From: Paenibacillus ginsengarvi
GTDB lineage: Bacteria > Bacillota > Bacilli > Paenibacillales > NBRC-103111
DNA length: 64,000 bases
Assembly (NCBI RefSeq): GCF_003626695.1
Contig: NZ_RBAH01000028.1
Location: forward strand, 1 to 64,000
Direction: 5' to 3'
Shown here: positions 35,801-44,806 of the stretch, in pieces
Position numbering within the stretch: position 1 is the stretch's first letter
Layout: each line of letters starts with the position of its first letter
The notes under the pieces: model-generated
Told to the model about the DNA's origin: nothing
The model's database searches: none
Seen by the model: only the letters and a program-made list of their open reading frames with translations
Made by a program: the position numbers and the translations under genes

Positions 35801-38800
35801 CGTTGGAGTAAATTCATACACCCCATCTCCAAACGGTGGAGTCGTTATCTCCATTACGGCCTGCAAGGTTTTCAGATTATACAGCACATGATGATAGATG
35901 TAATACGTAGTGCAATCACTTTCACATCCGTCATCCTGGTAGCTGGTCCAATAGTAATAATAGATGACTTCGTTATAATTGTTCTTGAAGTTCATTCCGC
36001 CGTACCCATTCGTCCATTCGGCTGGCGTTGCGCAGCTTGGGAAACATGTATAACTCTCGATGCCGTTATAGCCGGAGAAGTCCTTTTGGTAGAGCTGTCC
36101 TAAGTAAGTGCCCGTGTTGTTGTCGTAAATCCCATCCGTTGTAATGAGCTTGGAATTATCCTCGCTGATATAGGCGATTCGCAGCATCGGATACTCCTTA
36201 TGCTCGATACGAGAAGGCGTGTTATACAAGTTTGTATATGTTTTAGCGTAATTGGTCCAGATGACCGTCCCGTTTGAACTTAATTTTTGCAAAAAACAAT
36301 TATAAACGGTGACCATCCATGCGTTGCCGTCATCCTCCCAACCGATTTGATACTCATAGCTTGTACAAGCTAACGCGTAGAAGTTGCCCTGCCGATCTCG
36401 AGTTTGTGAAATATACGGTTTTGTCGATCGGGTCCCGTTCACATCAAAGTTATACGGTACGTTTGCCGGCTCCTCTTGTATTCCGGAATCGTCCACCCAA
36501 TTCCCAGGAGGGGGATTGCTCGGAAGCATATACTGTGCATATTGATAAGGAGACAGCCATTGCTGGACGGGCTTTACTTCCGTGTAAAAGGGTGTAAAAT
36601 TGCCAGCAGCAACATCCGATAGCCTGTAATAGTTGTCCGTGACGTTTTTATCGCCGGTCGAACATCCCATGTAGGAACCGTTACACATCCCCTCAGGAGA
36701 CGCATAGGATCGTAGCCATAACATTTCCGATGTTGAATTAAACTGAATCTCGTATATTTTCTTGCTGTTCGAATCGGACATGGTTTTAATGGTGTTGCTC
36801 CGGATATCGTAGAGCTGTAACTTATACCCATAAGGGACACAGGCCCCCGTACACATCATGTGATTGAACCCGTAACCGGCCCAAAAATTTCGGCCAACCC
36901 GATGCGTGATAGCTTCGCTTATGTTTAGGCCGCCGGATGGTGGAATGGTAGCTCCTATCGACATCGAGTTCGGATCAGGCGCACGATAGAGCATAGGGCG
37001 ATCCGGTACGGCCAGCGCCCCCTCCGCTGCGTTAAAATACATATCCGTATCCCGATTTTGGCTATAATGATCCTCCACCGAATAAAGCGACCTGTTAATT
37101 ACCATGTCCTGCAAATTGTAGTTGGTAACATCAACGTCCGGAGGCTGCGGCTGCTCACCGAAAATCGAAGCTTGTACAGTAGGAGCTTGGTTGGAAATTG
37201 AAAAGTAGAAATCTTTGCTTGCCGATTTGCCCCAATCTTCTTTCACAAACACGCTCAATTTGCAGCTGCCGACGATCGGCGCCGAAAAGGTGAACATACC
37301 GGAACCGTCTGGAGTGACATTGTAGGCCGGGCCGTCATAGCTGCCGTTCAAATTTGTGTCGCATCGGATCACGTCCGAATGCTGAACGATCACGTCTCCG
37401 TCCGGACTAAACGAGCTGTCGATGAATGTCATCGGAACACCGCGTATGCCCGCAGAGGGATACGAGACGGAAACGACAGGTGGCAAATCCGGCTTGACGA
37501 ATATCGTTTTGCTGGCCTGGGCTTCCGGCCGGCTATGTAAGCCTCCACTATCGACAACATCAAGGGTTACCGTGTAATAGCCCGTTACCGGATACATATC
37601 GCGCTTATCGCCGCCCCAAATACAATTGGAGATCGTACGATCCTTGAACGGGGTATAGCTATTTGCGCAGCTGAACGGCTGCGGAATCGGTCTGCCTTCG
37701 ATGGCCCCGTCGCCCCCGGTGATAACCGGGATCGGGTCCGGTGACACGACGTTCAGCGATGCAAATTTGCAGCCTGCATCCGCTCCGCGAGTATCCTGCG
37801 CGCACACCTGGATCTGATGCGTCCCGAGCACGTCCGCCTTTATCAGTCTATAATGCTCATCGTATTCCCAAAAATCCCGATCCACTTTGAGCTGTCGTAT
37901 CCAGGCGCTCGGGCTATTCTTGAAATCAAAATAGTAGATAATGCCGTCCCCGTCCGGATCGTACGGCGTTGGAGGATTCTGCGTGATATCGTGAACAATA
38001 CCGAGATCCACATAGCTGCCGACAATTACCTCTGTAATTTCGGGAAAACCGAATGAATTGCCGCCAGCGAACCATCCCGGTCTAAAGACGGGAGGGAGGT
38101 TATCGGTTGGCACAATAATTTCGAAGGACTTCGGACCGACCACCTTCACAGTTTCACATGATGTGGTGATCTGCATCGTCACATCGACACGGCCGCCGCC
38201 GATCCCGGCCGGGTACGGAGGGCCGCTCAGTCCGCCAGCGTACACATTGGCCCCGGCATTATCCTTGTACACTTTGCTGCCTTGCGTCGAAGTCCAAAGC
38301 AATTGAGCCAGCGTACACGTATTCCCGTTTTTCGTTCCTTTTACCGTTACATTTTCCGGCAGATATACTTGAGCTTGCCCGTAGGTCATCGAGTTTGGAT
38401 AAAAAAACTTAAAATCCCCGGTAATAACTTCCGGTCCATCATTCCCGCCTGGATCTGGATCGCCGCCACCCGAGCATGAGGTTTTAGCTGTAAAGGAAAA
38501 CGATTTGCTATTATCCGCGGTGTTTTTCTCTCCAGGAAGACTATCCACCGTAACGACGAACGTTTTCGACTCCGCAGCCGTAAACTTGTACAAAAACTCC
38601 CCTTTTTTCGTTTCTCCTGCTGCAAACCCGGAGAAGGGGATCGTTTCAATTACCGTTCCATCGACGGTTACTTTCAGGTTAAATGGACCGGAGTATGCCG
38701 CACCGTAGTTCGTAAAACTAACGTAAAAGCTCATGTTTTTGCCAACTTCGATACAGGCGGCGGGTACCACTTTGAGATCCGATACATCTGGCTCTGGAAC

Positions 38801-39748
38801 CAAATTATCCTCGTAGGTTACGGTAATATGGCTTGGATGAAGGTAGGTTTTGCCGTAGATATCGAAAGCGAAACTCCCGAAATACACCATAAGACGTGCT
38901 CCCGGCATAGCTAAATCTTTGATAGCTGAACTTGGGGGAGCCTGACCATCGTTTGGATAATCGTTGAAAGTTTGATTGTACTTGATTTTAAAACCACTAC
39001 CGACTTGAAGTAACTGTGCATTACTAATTGGATTGGTTGATGATGGTCCTTCGGAGGTCCCGAATGTGCCTTCCGGACCAGTAATATTGGTTTGATTATC
39101 TTGTACTGTTGGATTGCTAAAACCAGTAACCGTGACATAATTATCGTCAACATAACTGCTATCGTCAGTTCGGTAGTACCCTTTATCACGCGTAGCCCCA
39201 AAGACGACGGTTGCAGAACAGGAAGGGAATATCGGCATGGACACCCCGCCGATACTCTCCGTCGGGCCTGACTCACAATAGACTTCCTCTTCTCCACCAA
39301 ACTCGTCAGGTTGCTTCGCATACCAGCCCTTTTTCGCACTCGTATTGCTGTAGCGATACCAAGCAAAGTATGTAAGTGTGTGAGAATTGTTCTTTGACAA
39401 GACATCGAAAGATTTGCCTTTTGTCGGTATACTACCAGACCAACTTGGCTTTCCAACGGCTTCGGCAATGGTTTTCATTGTGCCGTCACCATCGATATAC
39501 TCCACTTTCTGTATTTTCTTTCCTGCAACAAAATCTATGGTAACGCTAGGGGTTAGATTTTGTTCTACAGAATAGAACTGCCAGTTTGCTTTTCCCTCAT
39601 AATCCAATGCAGCCGTATCGGTAGTCTCTCCTGCTGCCCATGCTTTAGAACGCAATCCCGGTATCATATAATCCAGCGGGATTAATCCGAAGGCAACCAG
39701 AAATAAGCAGAATAGGGCAGTCCATCTTTTGTATGTTCTGCGATGCAC
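32825..39748 (-). CDS. giant secreted adhesin-like protein with CARDB, LamG-like, FN3-like and PKD domains
   Basis: A 2307-residue secreted protein with a GTG start; AGGCGG lies 7 bases upstream and the start is 11 bp after the SLH gene. A signal peptide (about 10-39) is followed by a CARDB-type domain (about 320-425), several PKD/cadherin-like blocks (about 630-980), Tyr-rich beta structure (about 1000-1380) and a LamG-like sandwich (about 1390-1525). Three tandem repeats of about 95-110 residues follow (about 1745-2085, each containing 'IxWNQ(Y/W)D' and ending 'DG..WS.WS'), then a PKD domain (about 2086-2170) and a C-terminal domain. No LPXTG, SLH or membrane anchor is seen. It sits upstream of the tad genes, so it may be a substrate or tip of that machine; this is inference. 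Confidence 0.85.
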   Translation of the reverse strand: MHRRTYKRWTALFCLFLVAFGLIPLDYMIPGLRSKAWAAGETTDTAALDYEGKANWQFYSVEQNLTPSVTIDFVAGKKIQKVEYIDGDGTMKTIAEAVGKPSWSGSIPTKGKSFDVLSKNNSHTLTYFAWYRYSNTSAKKGWYAKQPDEFGGEEEVYCESGPTESIGGVSMPIFPSCSATVVFGATRDKGYYRTDDSSYVDDNYVTVTGFSNPTVQDNQTNITGPEGTFGTSEGPSSTNPISNAQLLQVGSGFKIKYNQTFNDYPNDGQAPPSSAIKDLAMPGARLMVYFGSFAFDIYGKTYLHPSHITVTYEDNLVPEPDVSDLKVVPAACIEVGKNMSFYVSFTNYGAAYSGPFNLKVTVDGTVIETIPFSGFAAGETKKGEFLYKFTAAESKTFVVTVDSLPGEKNTADNSKSFSFTAKTSCSGGGDPDPGGNDGPEVITGDFKFFYPNSMTYGQAQVYLPENVTVKGTKNGNTCTLAQLLWTSTQGSKVYKDNAGANVYAGGLSGPPYPAGIGGGRVDVTMQITTSCETVKVVGPKSFEIIVPTDNLPPVFRPGWFAGGNSFGFPEITEVIVGSYVDLGIVHDITQNPPTPYDPDGDGIIYYFDFKNSPSAWIRQLKVDRDFWEYDEHYRLIKADVLGTHQIQVCAQDTRGADAGCKFASLNVVSPDPIPVITGGDGAIEGRPIPQPFSCANSYTPFKDRTISNCIWGGDKRDMYPVTGYYTVTLDVVDSGGLHSRPEAQASKTIFVKPDLPPVVSVSYPSAGIRGVPMTFIDSSFSPDGDVIVQHSDVIRCDTNLNGSYDGPAYNVTPDGSGMFTFSAPIVGSCKLSVFVKEDWGKSASKDFYFSISNQAPTVQASIFGEQPQPPDVDVTNYNLQDMVINRSLYSVEDHYSQNRDTDMYFNAAEGALAVPDRPMLYRAPDPNSMSIGATIPPSGGLNISEAITHRVGRNFWAGYGFNHMMCTGACVPYGYKLQLYDIRSNTIKTMSDSNSKKIYEIQFNSTSEMLWLRSYASPEGMCNGSYMGCSTGDKNVTDNYYRLSDVAAGNFTPFYTEVKPVQQWLSPYQYAQYMLPSNPPPGNWVDDSGIQEEPANVPYNFDVNGTRSTKPYISQTRDRQGNFYALACTSYEYQIGWEDDGNAWMVTVYNCFLQKLSSNGTVIWTNYAKTYTNLYNTPSRIEHKEYPMLRIAYISEDNSKLITTDGIYDNNTGTYLGQLYQKDFSGYNGIESYTCFPSCATPAEWTNGYGGMNFKNNYNEVIYYYYWTSYQDDGCESDCTTYYIYHHVLYNLKTLQAVMEITTPPFGDGVYEFTPTGTLAADGKFILPVSSGTANVYDVMTGQNLYTMSLPPATNNYRPIGDGKGFAIIPSGNKVTTSNLSANTTYDAGRFSFGTLVDRYKDFYDGSISLSVRFYKNSFSEYNGAGVAFREQDHRNKFEAELTTEGVILSKIVNGTKTILGKQTNPLLAGQYANLKVTAKRDHILVYVNGVPLIDVYDGSYSSGKVGLFSNVPNVYMKNFRTESYKAASEDVAGIVIVGTTIKYSSTYTDPENDPSIPDLREWIYTNTAPEKFLNAGDGYSDSNAANSYINYKLTGTLPVLNKVGLYKIDYSEVDDPAPLGYQYPNWLYQSFRKRSDPAVNYVIVHRRPIASFTISQNPDYTFAWNDTSYDPDRWLAPWHYSTEPTGIDYAATRGVVERRYGYTDPDGSTQYGKLTRPAKSGTYTVRLSVKDEYGAWSDWAEQTVTVTMPFPNTPPTVALTFPNGTEANPSFIDTVRPVIKWNQYDSDPGTTFAAYRVIVKDEWGNVLRDSGIKPQNTTLNYAEWQLDTSLTPGQKYQVQVQVSDGIDWSGWSNIGWMIVNSPPKAVLTFPNGLSAEAANLVQDNRRPGISWNQYDPDLAYGGVFQQYRVQIMQEDGTLVYDYSTAQWTQATSQSMTPTSDLPNGIPLQVHVQVFDGFVWSDWSNIGWLRINMTPIADVTYPSGTQANPTIEGPTPTTITWNQWDVDPGTVFLKYQLHIVNEANTTIVYDSGEASQYTSATTQSHLVAMALPAGQKLRVRVRVFDGYVWSPWSGDKWLLTNRPPVADFDWMPKPIWEGDTVYLDNLSTDPDGDALTSVWEIRLPDGQVRTYGTTDATQLFPEPGSYTVTLTVSDGFAISRVTKVLEALPLTITSEVHHTPQWRAIHEQKGHNTTTVPKDFYSGEIFVVRTFSSPAPVSEAKAWIETTGIDGNALAASILLDMSGDDLTRFDGKLFDDKFMSATEGIPEGILPIHFQIRYANGVVKREDVPVRIIGNINEAVEVHRRQ

Positions 39749-39759
39749 ATGTACACCGC

Positions 39760-41013
39760 CTACTCAATAACTTTAGGAGCGAGCAAATCAAAGACTTCTA
39801 TTGAATTGGAGTTAACTGGAGGAATTGCAGGAACCATTAGACTTAGTGATATGTAACCACGGGTCTGCACCCCATGTTTTGGAATTATCATCGCGTTAGA
39901 GATTTGGCTATTCGGCTTATAAACCCATGCAAATTGATTGAGTGTTCCTTCCCGTGCTGCTTTTGAATCGCGTGACTCCAAACCGTTTAAATAAAAATTA
40001 AGACCACCTATAACACCGCTATACATAGTCTTACTCTCATCCTTATTGAACTCCGTATGCGATTCAACGATGAACAAGTAGCTTTGCGGATAATCAGATA
40101 CATTGAAATAATTATTCCCTCCGCCCCACCAAACAAGGGACTCCACATCCCCCAGGATATTTCGATTCGGGTCATTCGGATCTTCGAGATCAACGGCGAC
40201 GACGCGATCGACAACGGCTTTATACAAGCCGTCCGGCGTTTCGTTGGTCAAGTTGTCGACATTCCACGGACGGCCCTTCCCTCCAAAAAACTCCGGCATC
40301 ACTGTGAAAATATTCGTTCGCTTTAAGGCAAGCTCAGCATTTGCGACAGCATACTTATCGATTTCGAGATTCATGCCGCTATTTGCAGCCAATATCCGTT
40401 CGATGATGGTGACGGATTGCGCCCGTGTCGTCGTTTTATCGGGTCCCAGCTCCCCAGCATCAAGTCCCTGCAGGAGCCCCTTTTTCGTGGCGTTATACAT
40501 TACCGACCGGTCATCGATAGAGACTTCCGGTTTCTGCAGCGCTGGATCGGTCGCACGGACGGCGATACGGGCCATTTCGAGCCGCGTCATGGCGCGGTCC
40601 ATCCCTTCATCCTGGAATTCGTCCTTCCGCTGAAATCCCAGCTCGATGGCCTGATTCACATAGGTGTCGTACCAATTCGAAGATGCCTTCGCCATTGCGG
40701 CAGCAGAAGTTGCAGTTGCAGGAATAGCGGTCGTTTTGCTGCCGACTGCCGTCAATACCATTTTGAGAAACTCGGCTCGGCTGACTTCTCGCTCCGGACG
40801 AAACGTCTGATCCTCGTATCCGTCCACATAGCCAGTTTGTATCGACTGGCGAATGGTAGCTTCGGCCCAGTGGCCGGAAATGTCCTTCAGCGCAACTTGT
40901 GCAGCAGCTGACGTCGGATTCGTAGGGGCCGTCGAAACGGCCCGAGCTGGCCGGGCATCACAAGCCGTGGACAGCAGCAGGATTGATAAAACGGTAATAA
41001 GTGACTTCTTCAT
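39760..41013 (-). CDS. SLH-domain cell-surface lipoprotein
   Basis: A 417-residue protein with a signal peptide ending in a lipobox-like LLSTAC, then three S-layer homology motifs (about 42-85 with ISGHWAEATIRQSIQTGYVDGY, about 110-155 and about 165-215) that bind secondary cell-wall polymer. The C-terminal half (about 235-417) is an unrecognised beta-rich domain with NYFNVSDYPQSYLFIVESHTE. Both lipid and SLH anchoring would be unusual; the Cys may be fortuitous. Directly precedes the giant adhesin gene and is probably co-transcribed, so it may hold the adhesin or the pilus to the wall. Confidence 0.85.
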   Translation of the reverse strand: MKKSLITVLSILLLSTACDARPARAVSTAPTNPTSAAAQVALKDISGHWAEATIRQSIQTGYVDGYEDQTFRPEREVSRAEFLKMVLTAVGSKTTAIPATATSAAAMAKASSNWYDTYVNQAIELGFQRKDEFQDEGMDRAMTRLEMARIAVRATDPALQKPEVSIDDRSVMYNATKKGLLQGLDAGELGPDKTTTRAQSVTIIERILAANSGMNLEIDKYAVANAELALKRTNIFTVMPEFFGGKGRPWNVDNLTNETPDGLYKAVVDRVVAVDLEDPNDPNRNILGDVESLVWWGGGNNYFNVSDYPQSYLFIVESHTEFNKDESKTMYSGVIGGLNFYLNGLESRDSKAAREGTLNQFAWVYKPNSQISNAMIIPKHGVQTRGYISLSLMVPAIPPVNSNSIEVFDLLAPKVIE

Positions 41014-41070
41014 GAAGCATTTCCCCTTTTTAAGTAGATACTGACCGTATTCCCACGATTGCCCGTATTT

Positions 41071-41178
41071 TTACGATTCCTTCGCCCAATGGGGCGAACG
41101 GTCTGCAAACGACGCCCGCTCCGTTCCAGCCAGATTGGCGAGCAGTACAGGAGCGGCTATTTTTTCTACATCATTCAT
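41071..41178 (-). CDS. 35-codon leader ORF or SLH-motif remnant
   Basis: A minus-strand frame encodes 35 residues whose last part, ASFADRSPHWAKES, matches the opening of an SLH motif (FxDxxxHWAxxxI). It ends at TAA 57 bp before the SLH lipoprotein gene. AAAAGGGAG abuts the ATG with no spacing, so translation is questionable. The match is too good to ignore but short. It may be the relic of an older SLH gene or a leader peptide of the adhesin operon. The rest of 41014-41429 contains only a terminator. Confidence 0.3.
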   Translation of the reverse strand: MNDVEKIAAPVLLANLAGTERASFADRSPHWAKES

Positions 41179-41284
41179 CTCCCTTTTCCTGGTCATGTTT
41201 TTACCCGTAGTATCACACGGAATCCCCACCTCCGTCCACAATTTTCCACAACAGCCAACCTTTGAAGCGGATTAGCCCCAAACA

Positions 41285-41331
41285 ACAAAAAACGCCACTA
41301 CCCGCGTCCCTTCGAACGCAGCATAATGGCG
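41285..41331 (-). terminator. terminator of the SIS/nitroreductase side
   Basis: CGCCA / TGGCG arms (41293-41297 and 41327-41331) with an inner GCGT/ACGC helix are followed on the minus strand by CGTTTTTTG. It lies about 100 bp after the SIS gene stop. Confidence 0.7.
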
Positions 41332-41429
41332 GTGCTTCCGCATACAATCATATATTCCAATATTTAACACATAACATGAGTAGTGTCAAGCACTTCCTAC
41401 AAAACCATACCCCCAAAAGCAACACGTCT

Positions 41430-42164
41430 CTATCGCAAAAGCGGAATACGCTCCCGGTACTTGGCGATAAGATTTGCATTAAACTCATCCGCTCCGTCGA
41501 TATTGCCACTCAGAAAAACCGGCGGTTCCACTCCCCGTTCGGCCAACTCGGCGATCGCTTCTGCGAAGACAGCATTCAGTACGGCCGCACCTATAACTGT
41601 AGAGGTAGGAGCAAACGGTACCGGAACCCGCTCATGACGCAGCGCGGCATCGCCGGCAACAGCGTGGTTGTCGATCACGAGATCGACCGCATCGGACAAG
41701 CGCTTGCCGCTTGTATGCCGGGATGGTTGGCTATGCGAATAAGCAATGGACGTAATTCCGATCGTATACGCCCCTTTCCGGTTGGCCGCGAGCGCCACAT
41801 CAACGGGTACCGGATTACGCCCGGACGTCGACAAGACGAACATGACATCACCCTCGCGAATATCCTGCCCCTCCATGAACGTAGCGGCAAGCCCGTTTTG
41901 CCGTTCCAGCTCCGAAGACCGGACCGCCCCCTCGTGCAGCATAAGCGGCTCGTAAAAGATAGGCCGAATCGGAACGAGTCCTCCCGCCCGGTAAAACACT
42001 TCCTCCGTAAGCAGATGCGAATGACCGCAGCCGAATAAGTGCACGATGCCACCGCCGTCGATGCAATCCGCAACCTTTACTGCAGCTCCCTGCATATGGA
42101 TTTGTTCGGCGGCCAGCACCTTGTCCAGCATCGTCCCGATCGATAGGAAATATTCTTGTATCAC
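41430..42164 (-). CDS. SIS-domain protein (UPF0309-like sugar-phosphate isomerase fold)
   Basis: A 244-residue cytoplasmic protein; GTG start with AGAGAGGA 5 bases upstream. SIS-domain signatures are DGGGIVHLFGCGHSHLLTEE (phosphosugar loop) and FVLSTSGRNPVPVDVALAA. The N-terminal helix and the VIDNHAVAGDAAL stretch fit the UPF0309 group, thought to bind sugar phosphates such as N-acetylmuramate or GlcNAc derivatives. Exact substrate unknown. No sugar transporter next to it. Confidence 0.8.
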   Translation of the reverse strand: MIQEYFLSIGTMLDKVLAAEQIHMQGAAVKVADCIDGGGIVHLFGCGHSHLLTEEVFYRAGGLVPIRPIFYEPLMLHEGAVRSSELERQNGLAATFMEGQDIREGDVMFVLSTSGRNPVPVDVALAANRKGAYTIGITSIAYSHSQPSRHTSGKRLSDAVDLVIDNHAVAGDAALRHERVPVPFAPTSTVIGAAVLNAVFAEAIAELAERGVEPPVFLSGNIDGADEFNANLIAKYRERIPLLR

Positions 42165-42206
42165 GGTAGTCCTCTCTTTCTGTCCTTGCCTAACACTAAG
42201 AAGAAC

Positions 42207-42944
42207 CTAGTCGAACCGGAAGCCCTGTTCCTCCAAGTAAGCCCGCATATACGCTCGCGAGGGGCGGCTGAATTTATCCGCCATCTCCTTCGACCATGTC
42301 GTATTTCGTTTGCCCTTCGTACGTTCGATATAATAGTCATGCACCGTGGCGTCATACTCGGCAATCGCTTCCGACTGGTTCTCAGCCTGATACACTTCCC
42401 GATGCAGCACAGCCCGCAGTGGCAAACGGGGCCGAAGGCTCGACTCGTGATCGGGGTAGCCCACGCACATGCCAAACAGCGGATACACGAGCTCCGGCAC
42501 GCGCAGCAGCTTCGTCACTTCCCGCAAATTGTTGCGCAAGCCGCCGATATAAACGATGCCAAGACCTAGCGATTCCGCTGCGACGGCGGCATTTTGCGCG
42601 GCCAAGGCGGTGTCGACGGTAGCCACGATGAAATTTTCCATCGTGCCGGAGATCATCTGAGCGCCCTCCCTCTCGCACGCAAGCCGGTCCCGGCTTAAGT
42701 CGGCACACCATATAAGCAGCACCGGACACTGCTCAACATGCTGCTGGTTGCCCGCAACGGCAGATAGCGCAAGCTTCGTCTCCGGGTCGGTCACGGCGAT
42801 TACGCTGTACGCTTGCACATTGCTGGAGGTCGAGGCCATCTGGGCGGAGCGAACGATCGCTTCCAACACTTCCTCGGATACAACATCCGGCTTGTACTTG
42901 CGAATGGAACGATGCCGCTGCAACAGCTTGATTACATCGTTCAT
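42207..42944 (-). CDS. NfrA/NfsA-type FMN-dependent nitroreductase / NADPH-flavin oxidoreductase
   Basis: A 245-residue flavoprotein reductase. The N-terminal RHRSIRKYKPDVVSEE is the FMN phosphate-binding motif, ASTSSNVQAYSVIAV binds the flavin ring, and GLGIVYIGGLRNN and FGMCVGYPD are conserved in the oxygen-insensitive class. Expected activity is two-electron reduction of FMN, quinones or nitroaromatics with NADPH. Its ATG overlaps the upstream TetR stop (ATGA), so regulator and enzyme are coupled. Confidence 0.88.
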   Translation of the reverse strand: MNDVIKLLQRHRSIRKYKPDVVSEEVLEAIVRSAQMASTSSNVQAYSVIAVTDPETKLALSAVAGNQQHVEQCPVLLIWCADLSRDRLACEREGAQMISGTMENFIVATVDTALAAQNAAVAAESLGLGIVYIGGLRNNLREVTKLLRVPELVYPLFGMCVGYPDHESSLRPRLPLRAVLHREVYQAENQSEAIAEYDATVHDYYIERTKGKRNTTWSKEMADKFSRPSRAYMRAYLEEQGFRFD

Positions 42945-43549
42945 ATATAGTCCTCCGCTTTTCCAGGTACACCCAGCCCCCGCAAAATAAAAACGGCGGC
43001 ATCGCGGTACATGTTATCGAAAGTCGGAACACCGTCGCTCAAGATAGGCAGGAAGTAGTCAGTATTTTTATGAAAAAGCAGCGCTCCCATAATGAAAAAC
43101 ATCGTATTGTCCAGCGAGCGGAAATGAAACACGCCGGACTGCCTGCCCTGCTCGAGCAGCTCGCGCATTTTGAGCCAAACCGGAAAAATATTTTCCTGTA
43201 TCGTCGCCACTCGCGGGGATTGCTTGAAAATTTCTTGTTGAATAATAATCACAAGCTCCGGATCGTTCAGCCGGAAGCGAGTTACCTCTTCCACGAGCTT
43301 CTTGATGCCGATGACCGGATCGCGGAGAAATGGCTCATACGTCTCAAGTCGATTGCCTGGAAAAAACATCTTGAACATGGCGCCGAACATATTGTCCTTC
43401 CCGCCGAAATGGTACGAGACGAGAGCCACGTTGGCCCCCGCCTCCTCGCATATTTGTCTGACCGAGGTGCCGTCGAATCCTTGTCTTGCAAACAGGCGCC
43501 TGGCGGCCAGCAAAATTTTCATCTTCATATCTTGTTCCGAAGCAGACAT
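42941..43549 (-). CDS. TetR-family transcriptional repressor
   Basis: A 202-residue repressor. The ATG at 43549 has GAGGGG 6 bases upstream; an ATG six bases earlier has none. The DNA-binding domain is KILLAARRLFARQGFDGTSVRQICEEAGANVALVSYHFGGKDNMF (positions about 10-55). The C-terminal part is a ligand-binding helix bundle. It lies between the YhgE/Pip-type membrane gene and the nitroreductase, all leftward. The palindrome before the membrane protein gene is its likely operator. Confidence 0.88.
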   Translation of the reverse strand: MSASEQDMKMKILLAARRLFARQGFDGTSVRQICEEAGANVALVSYHFGGKDNMFGAMFKMFFPGNRLETYEPFLRDPVIGIKKLVEEVTRFRLNDPELVIIIQQEIFKQSPRVATIQENIFPVWLKMRELLEQGRQSGVFHFRSLDNTMFFIMGALLFHKNTDYFLPILSDGVPTFDNMYRDAAVFILRGLGVPGKAEDYI

Positions 43550-43619
43550 GTGCATCCCCTCGTACGGTTGTCTTTACTCGCCCTTTGGCATCGTTATGCC
43601 TATTATGGCGGTTATCCGT

Positions 43620-44780
43620 TCAGTTCGCAAGCTTCGGAGCGGCGGGGGCATGTGCGGGTGCTTTGTCTTTTCTGAGGCCGACTATTAGCGAGCCGAGCAC
43701 AAAGGACACAACCGCAATAGCGGCCAGCCCGGAGACGGCTCCCCCGATGCCAGGACCGCCGAACAGCAGATCCATATTTCCCTCAACTGCATAAGTAGCG
43801 GGCAAATATTGACTCAGCGTGTAGTAAAACCCGGACAGCAGCTCCCTCGGCACCATCGCACCAGACGATACGAGCTGTGCGGACAGCATGATGATGTTAA
43901 TCAGCATGCCTGCATTGCCCAGCAGCAGAACGAATAACTGCGAGAACAACATGAACGTAAACAGGCAGATCGCCTCAAATCCCCATAGCTCCATAAAACC
44001 GTGAACCGTCTGACCGCCGAGCATCAGCACGAAGGAAGCTCCAACGAGCGAGGTTACGATGGCCGCCGCAGCGTTCAGTATAACGCGCGCGCCGAATTTG
44101 TACAGCCGACCTATCTGCACTCCGATCATCTGGGAGGATTGCTGAAAATTCATCCCCATAATCATCGAGCCGACATACGAGGCGAGCACAAGCATCATCG
44201 GAACCATCTGGTTGTTCATCCCGGATACCGGGTTCATCGATTGAACCGCCCCGGTCACCTTCTCCGAAAGTGCCTCCGCCGTTCCCTGCGCCTGTGCTGC
44301 CGGAACGTTCATTTGCGTGAGCACCGCCTGGGCTCCCGCCGTAACAGCCTGCTTATTGACCATAGCCGTCACGCTGGAAGATACACCGGTCATGATGCTT
44401 TTGATCAAGGCCGGATTCGATTCGTTGACCCAGTATTCCAGCTCGCCCTTCTGTCCCGGCGCTTGCAGCTTTTTGGAGAAATCCGCCGGAATATGAATCA
44501 CCATCTGCACGTCGCGTTCGTTCAACTGGCGCTTCGCTTCGTCCAGAGCCGCTTCAGATGATAGCTGGAAAGGCAAGTTGCTGCGAAGCTGGTCGGCAAG
44601 TTGCTTGCCGAGTCCCGCGTCTTCATTGACGATGGCTATTTTCAGTTTGGACGCACGTTCCGTAACCCCGCTGTAGCCAGTCATCCATACGATGCTAAAA
44701 ATAAGCTGGAACATAATCGCCGTCACGATGCCGATTTTCGTAGGCGTTTTTTGCCAAAATGCTCTCAAGGCGTTTCCCAT
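43620..44780 (-). CDS. YhgE/Pip-type ABC-2 transporter membrane protein
   Basis: A 386-residue membrane protein. The ATG at 44780 is preferred, with GGGGGAAAC before it. One N-terminal helix (KIGIVTAIMFQLIFSIVWMTGY), an external domain of about 150 residues with IAIVNEDAGLGKQLADQL and EYWVNESNPALIKSIM, then five helices (about 200-370). This is the ABC-2 type/YhgE-Pip architecture seen in drug export and phage-receptor or type VII-associated proteins. No ATP-binding partner is adjacent, so it resembles the stand-alone class. Regulated with the downstream TetR gene, so detoxification or envelope efflux is plausible. Confidence 0.82.
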   Translation of the reverse strand: MGNALRAFWQKTPTKIGIVTAIMFQLIFSIVWMTGYSGVTERASKLKIAIVNEDAGLGKQLADQLRSNLPFQLSSEAALDEAKRQLNERDVQMVIHIPADFSKKLQAPGQKGELEYWVNESNPALIKSIMTGVSSSVTAMVNKQAVTAGAQAVLTQMNVPAAQAQGTAEALSEKVTGAVQSMNPVSGMNNQMVPMMLVLASYVGSMIMGMNFQQSSQMIGVQIGRLYKFGARVILNAAAAIVTSLVGASFVLMLGGQTVHGFMELWGFEAICLFTFMLFSQLFVLLLGNAGMLINIIMLSAQLVSSGAMVPRELLSGFYYTLSQYLPATYAVEGNMDLLFGGPGIGGAVSGLAAIAVVSFVLGSLIVGLRKDKAPAHAPAAPKLAN

Positions 44781-44806
44781 CGCCGTTTCCCCCATATTCG
44801 CTCATC

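Noticed and set aside
32825..39748. LPXTG or SLH anchor in the giant adhesin
   Set aside because: The C-terminus ends in a soluble basic stretch with no sorting signal, hydrophobic tail or SLH motif.
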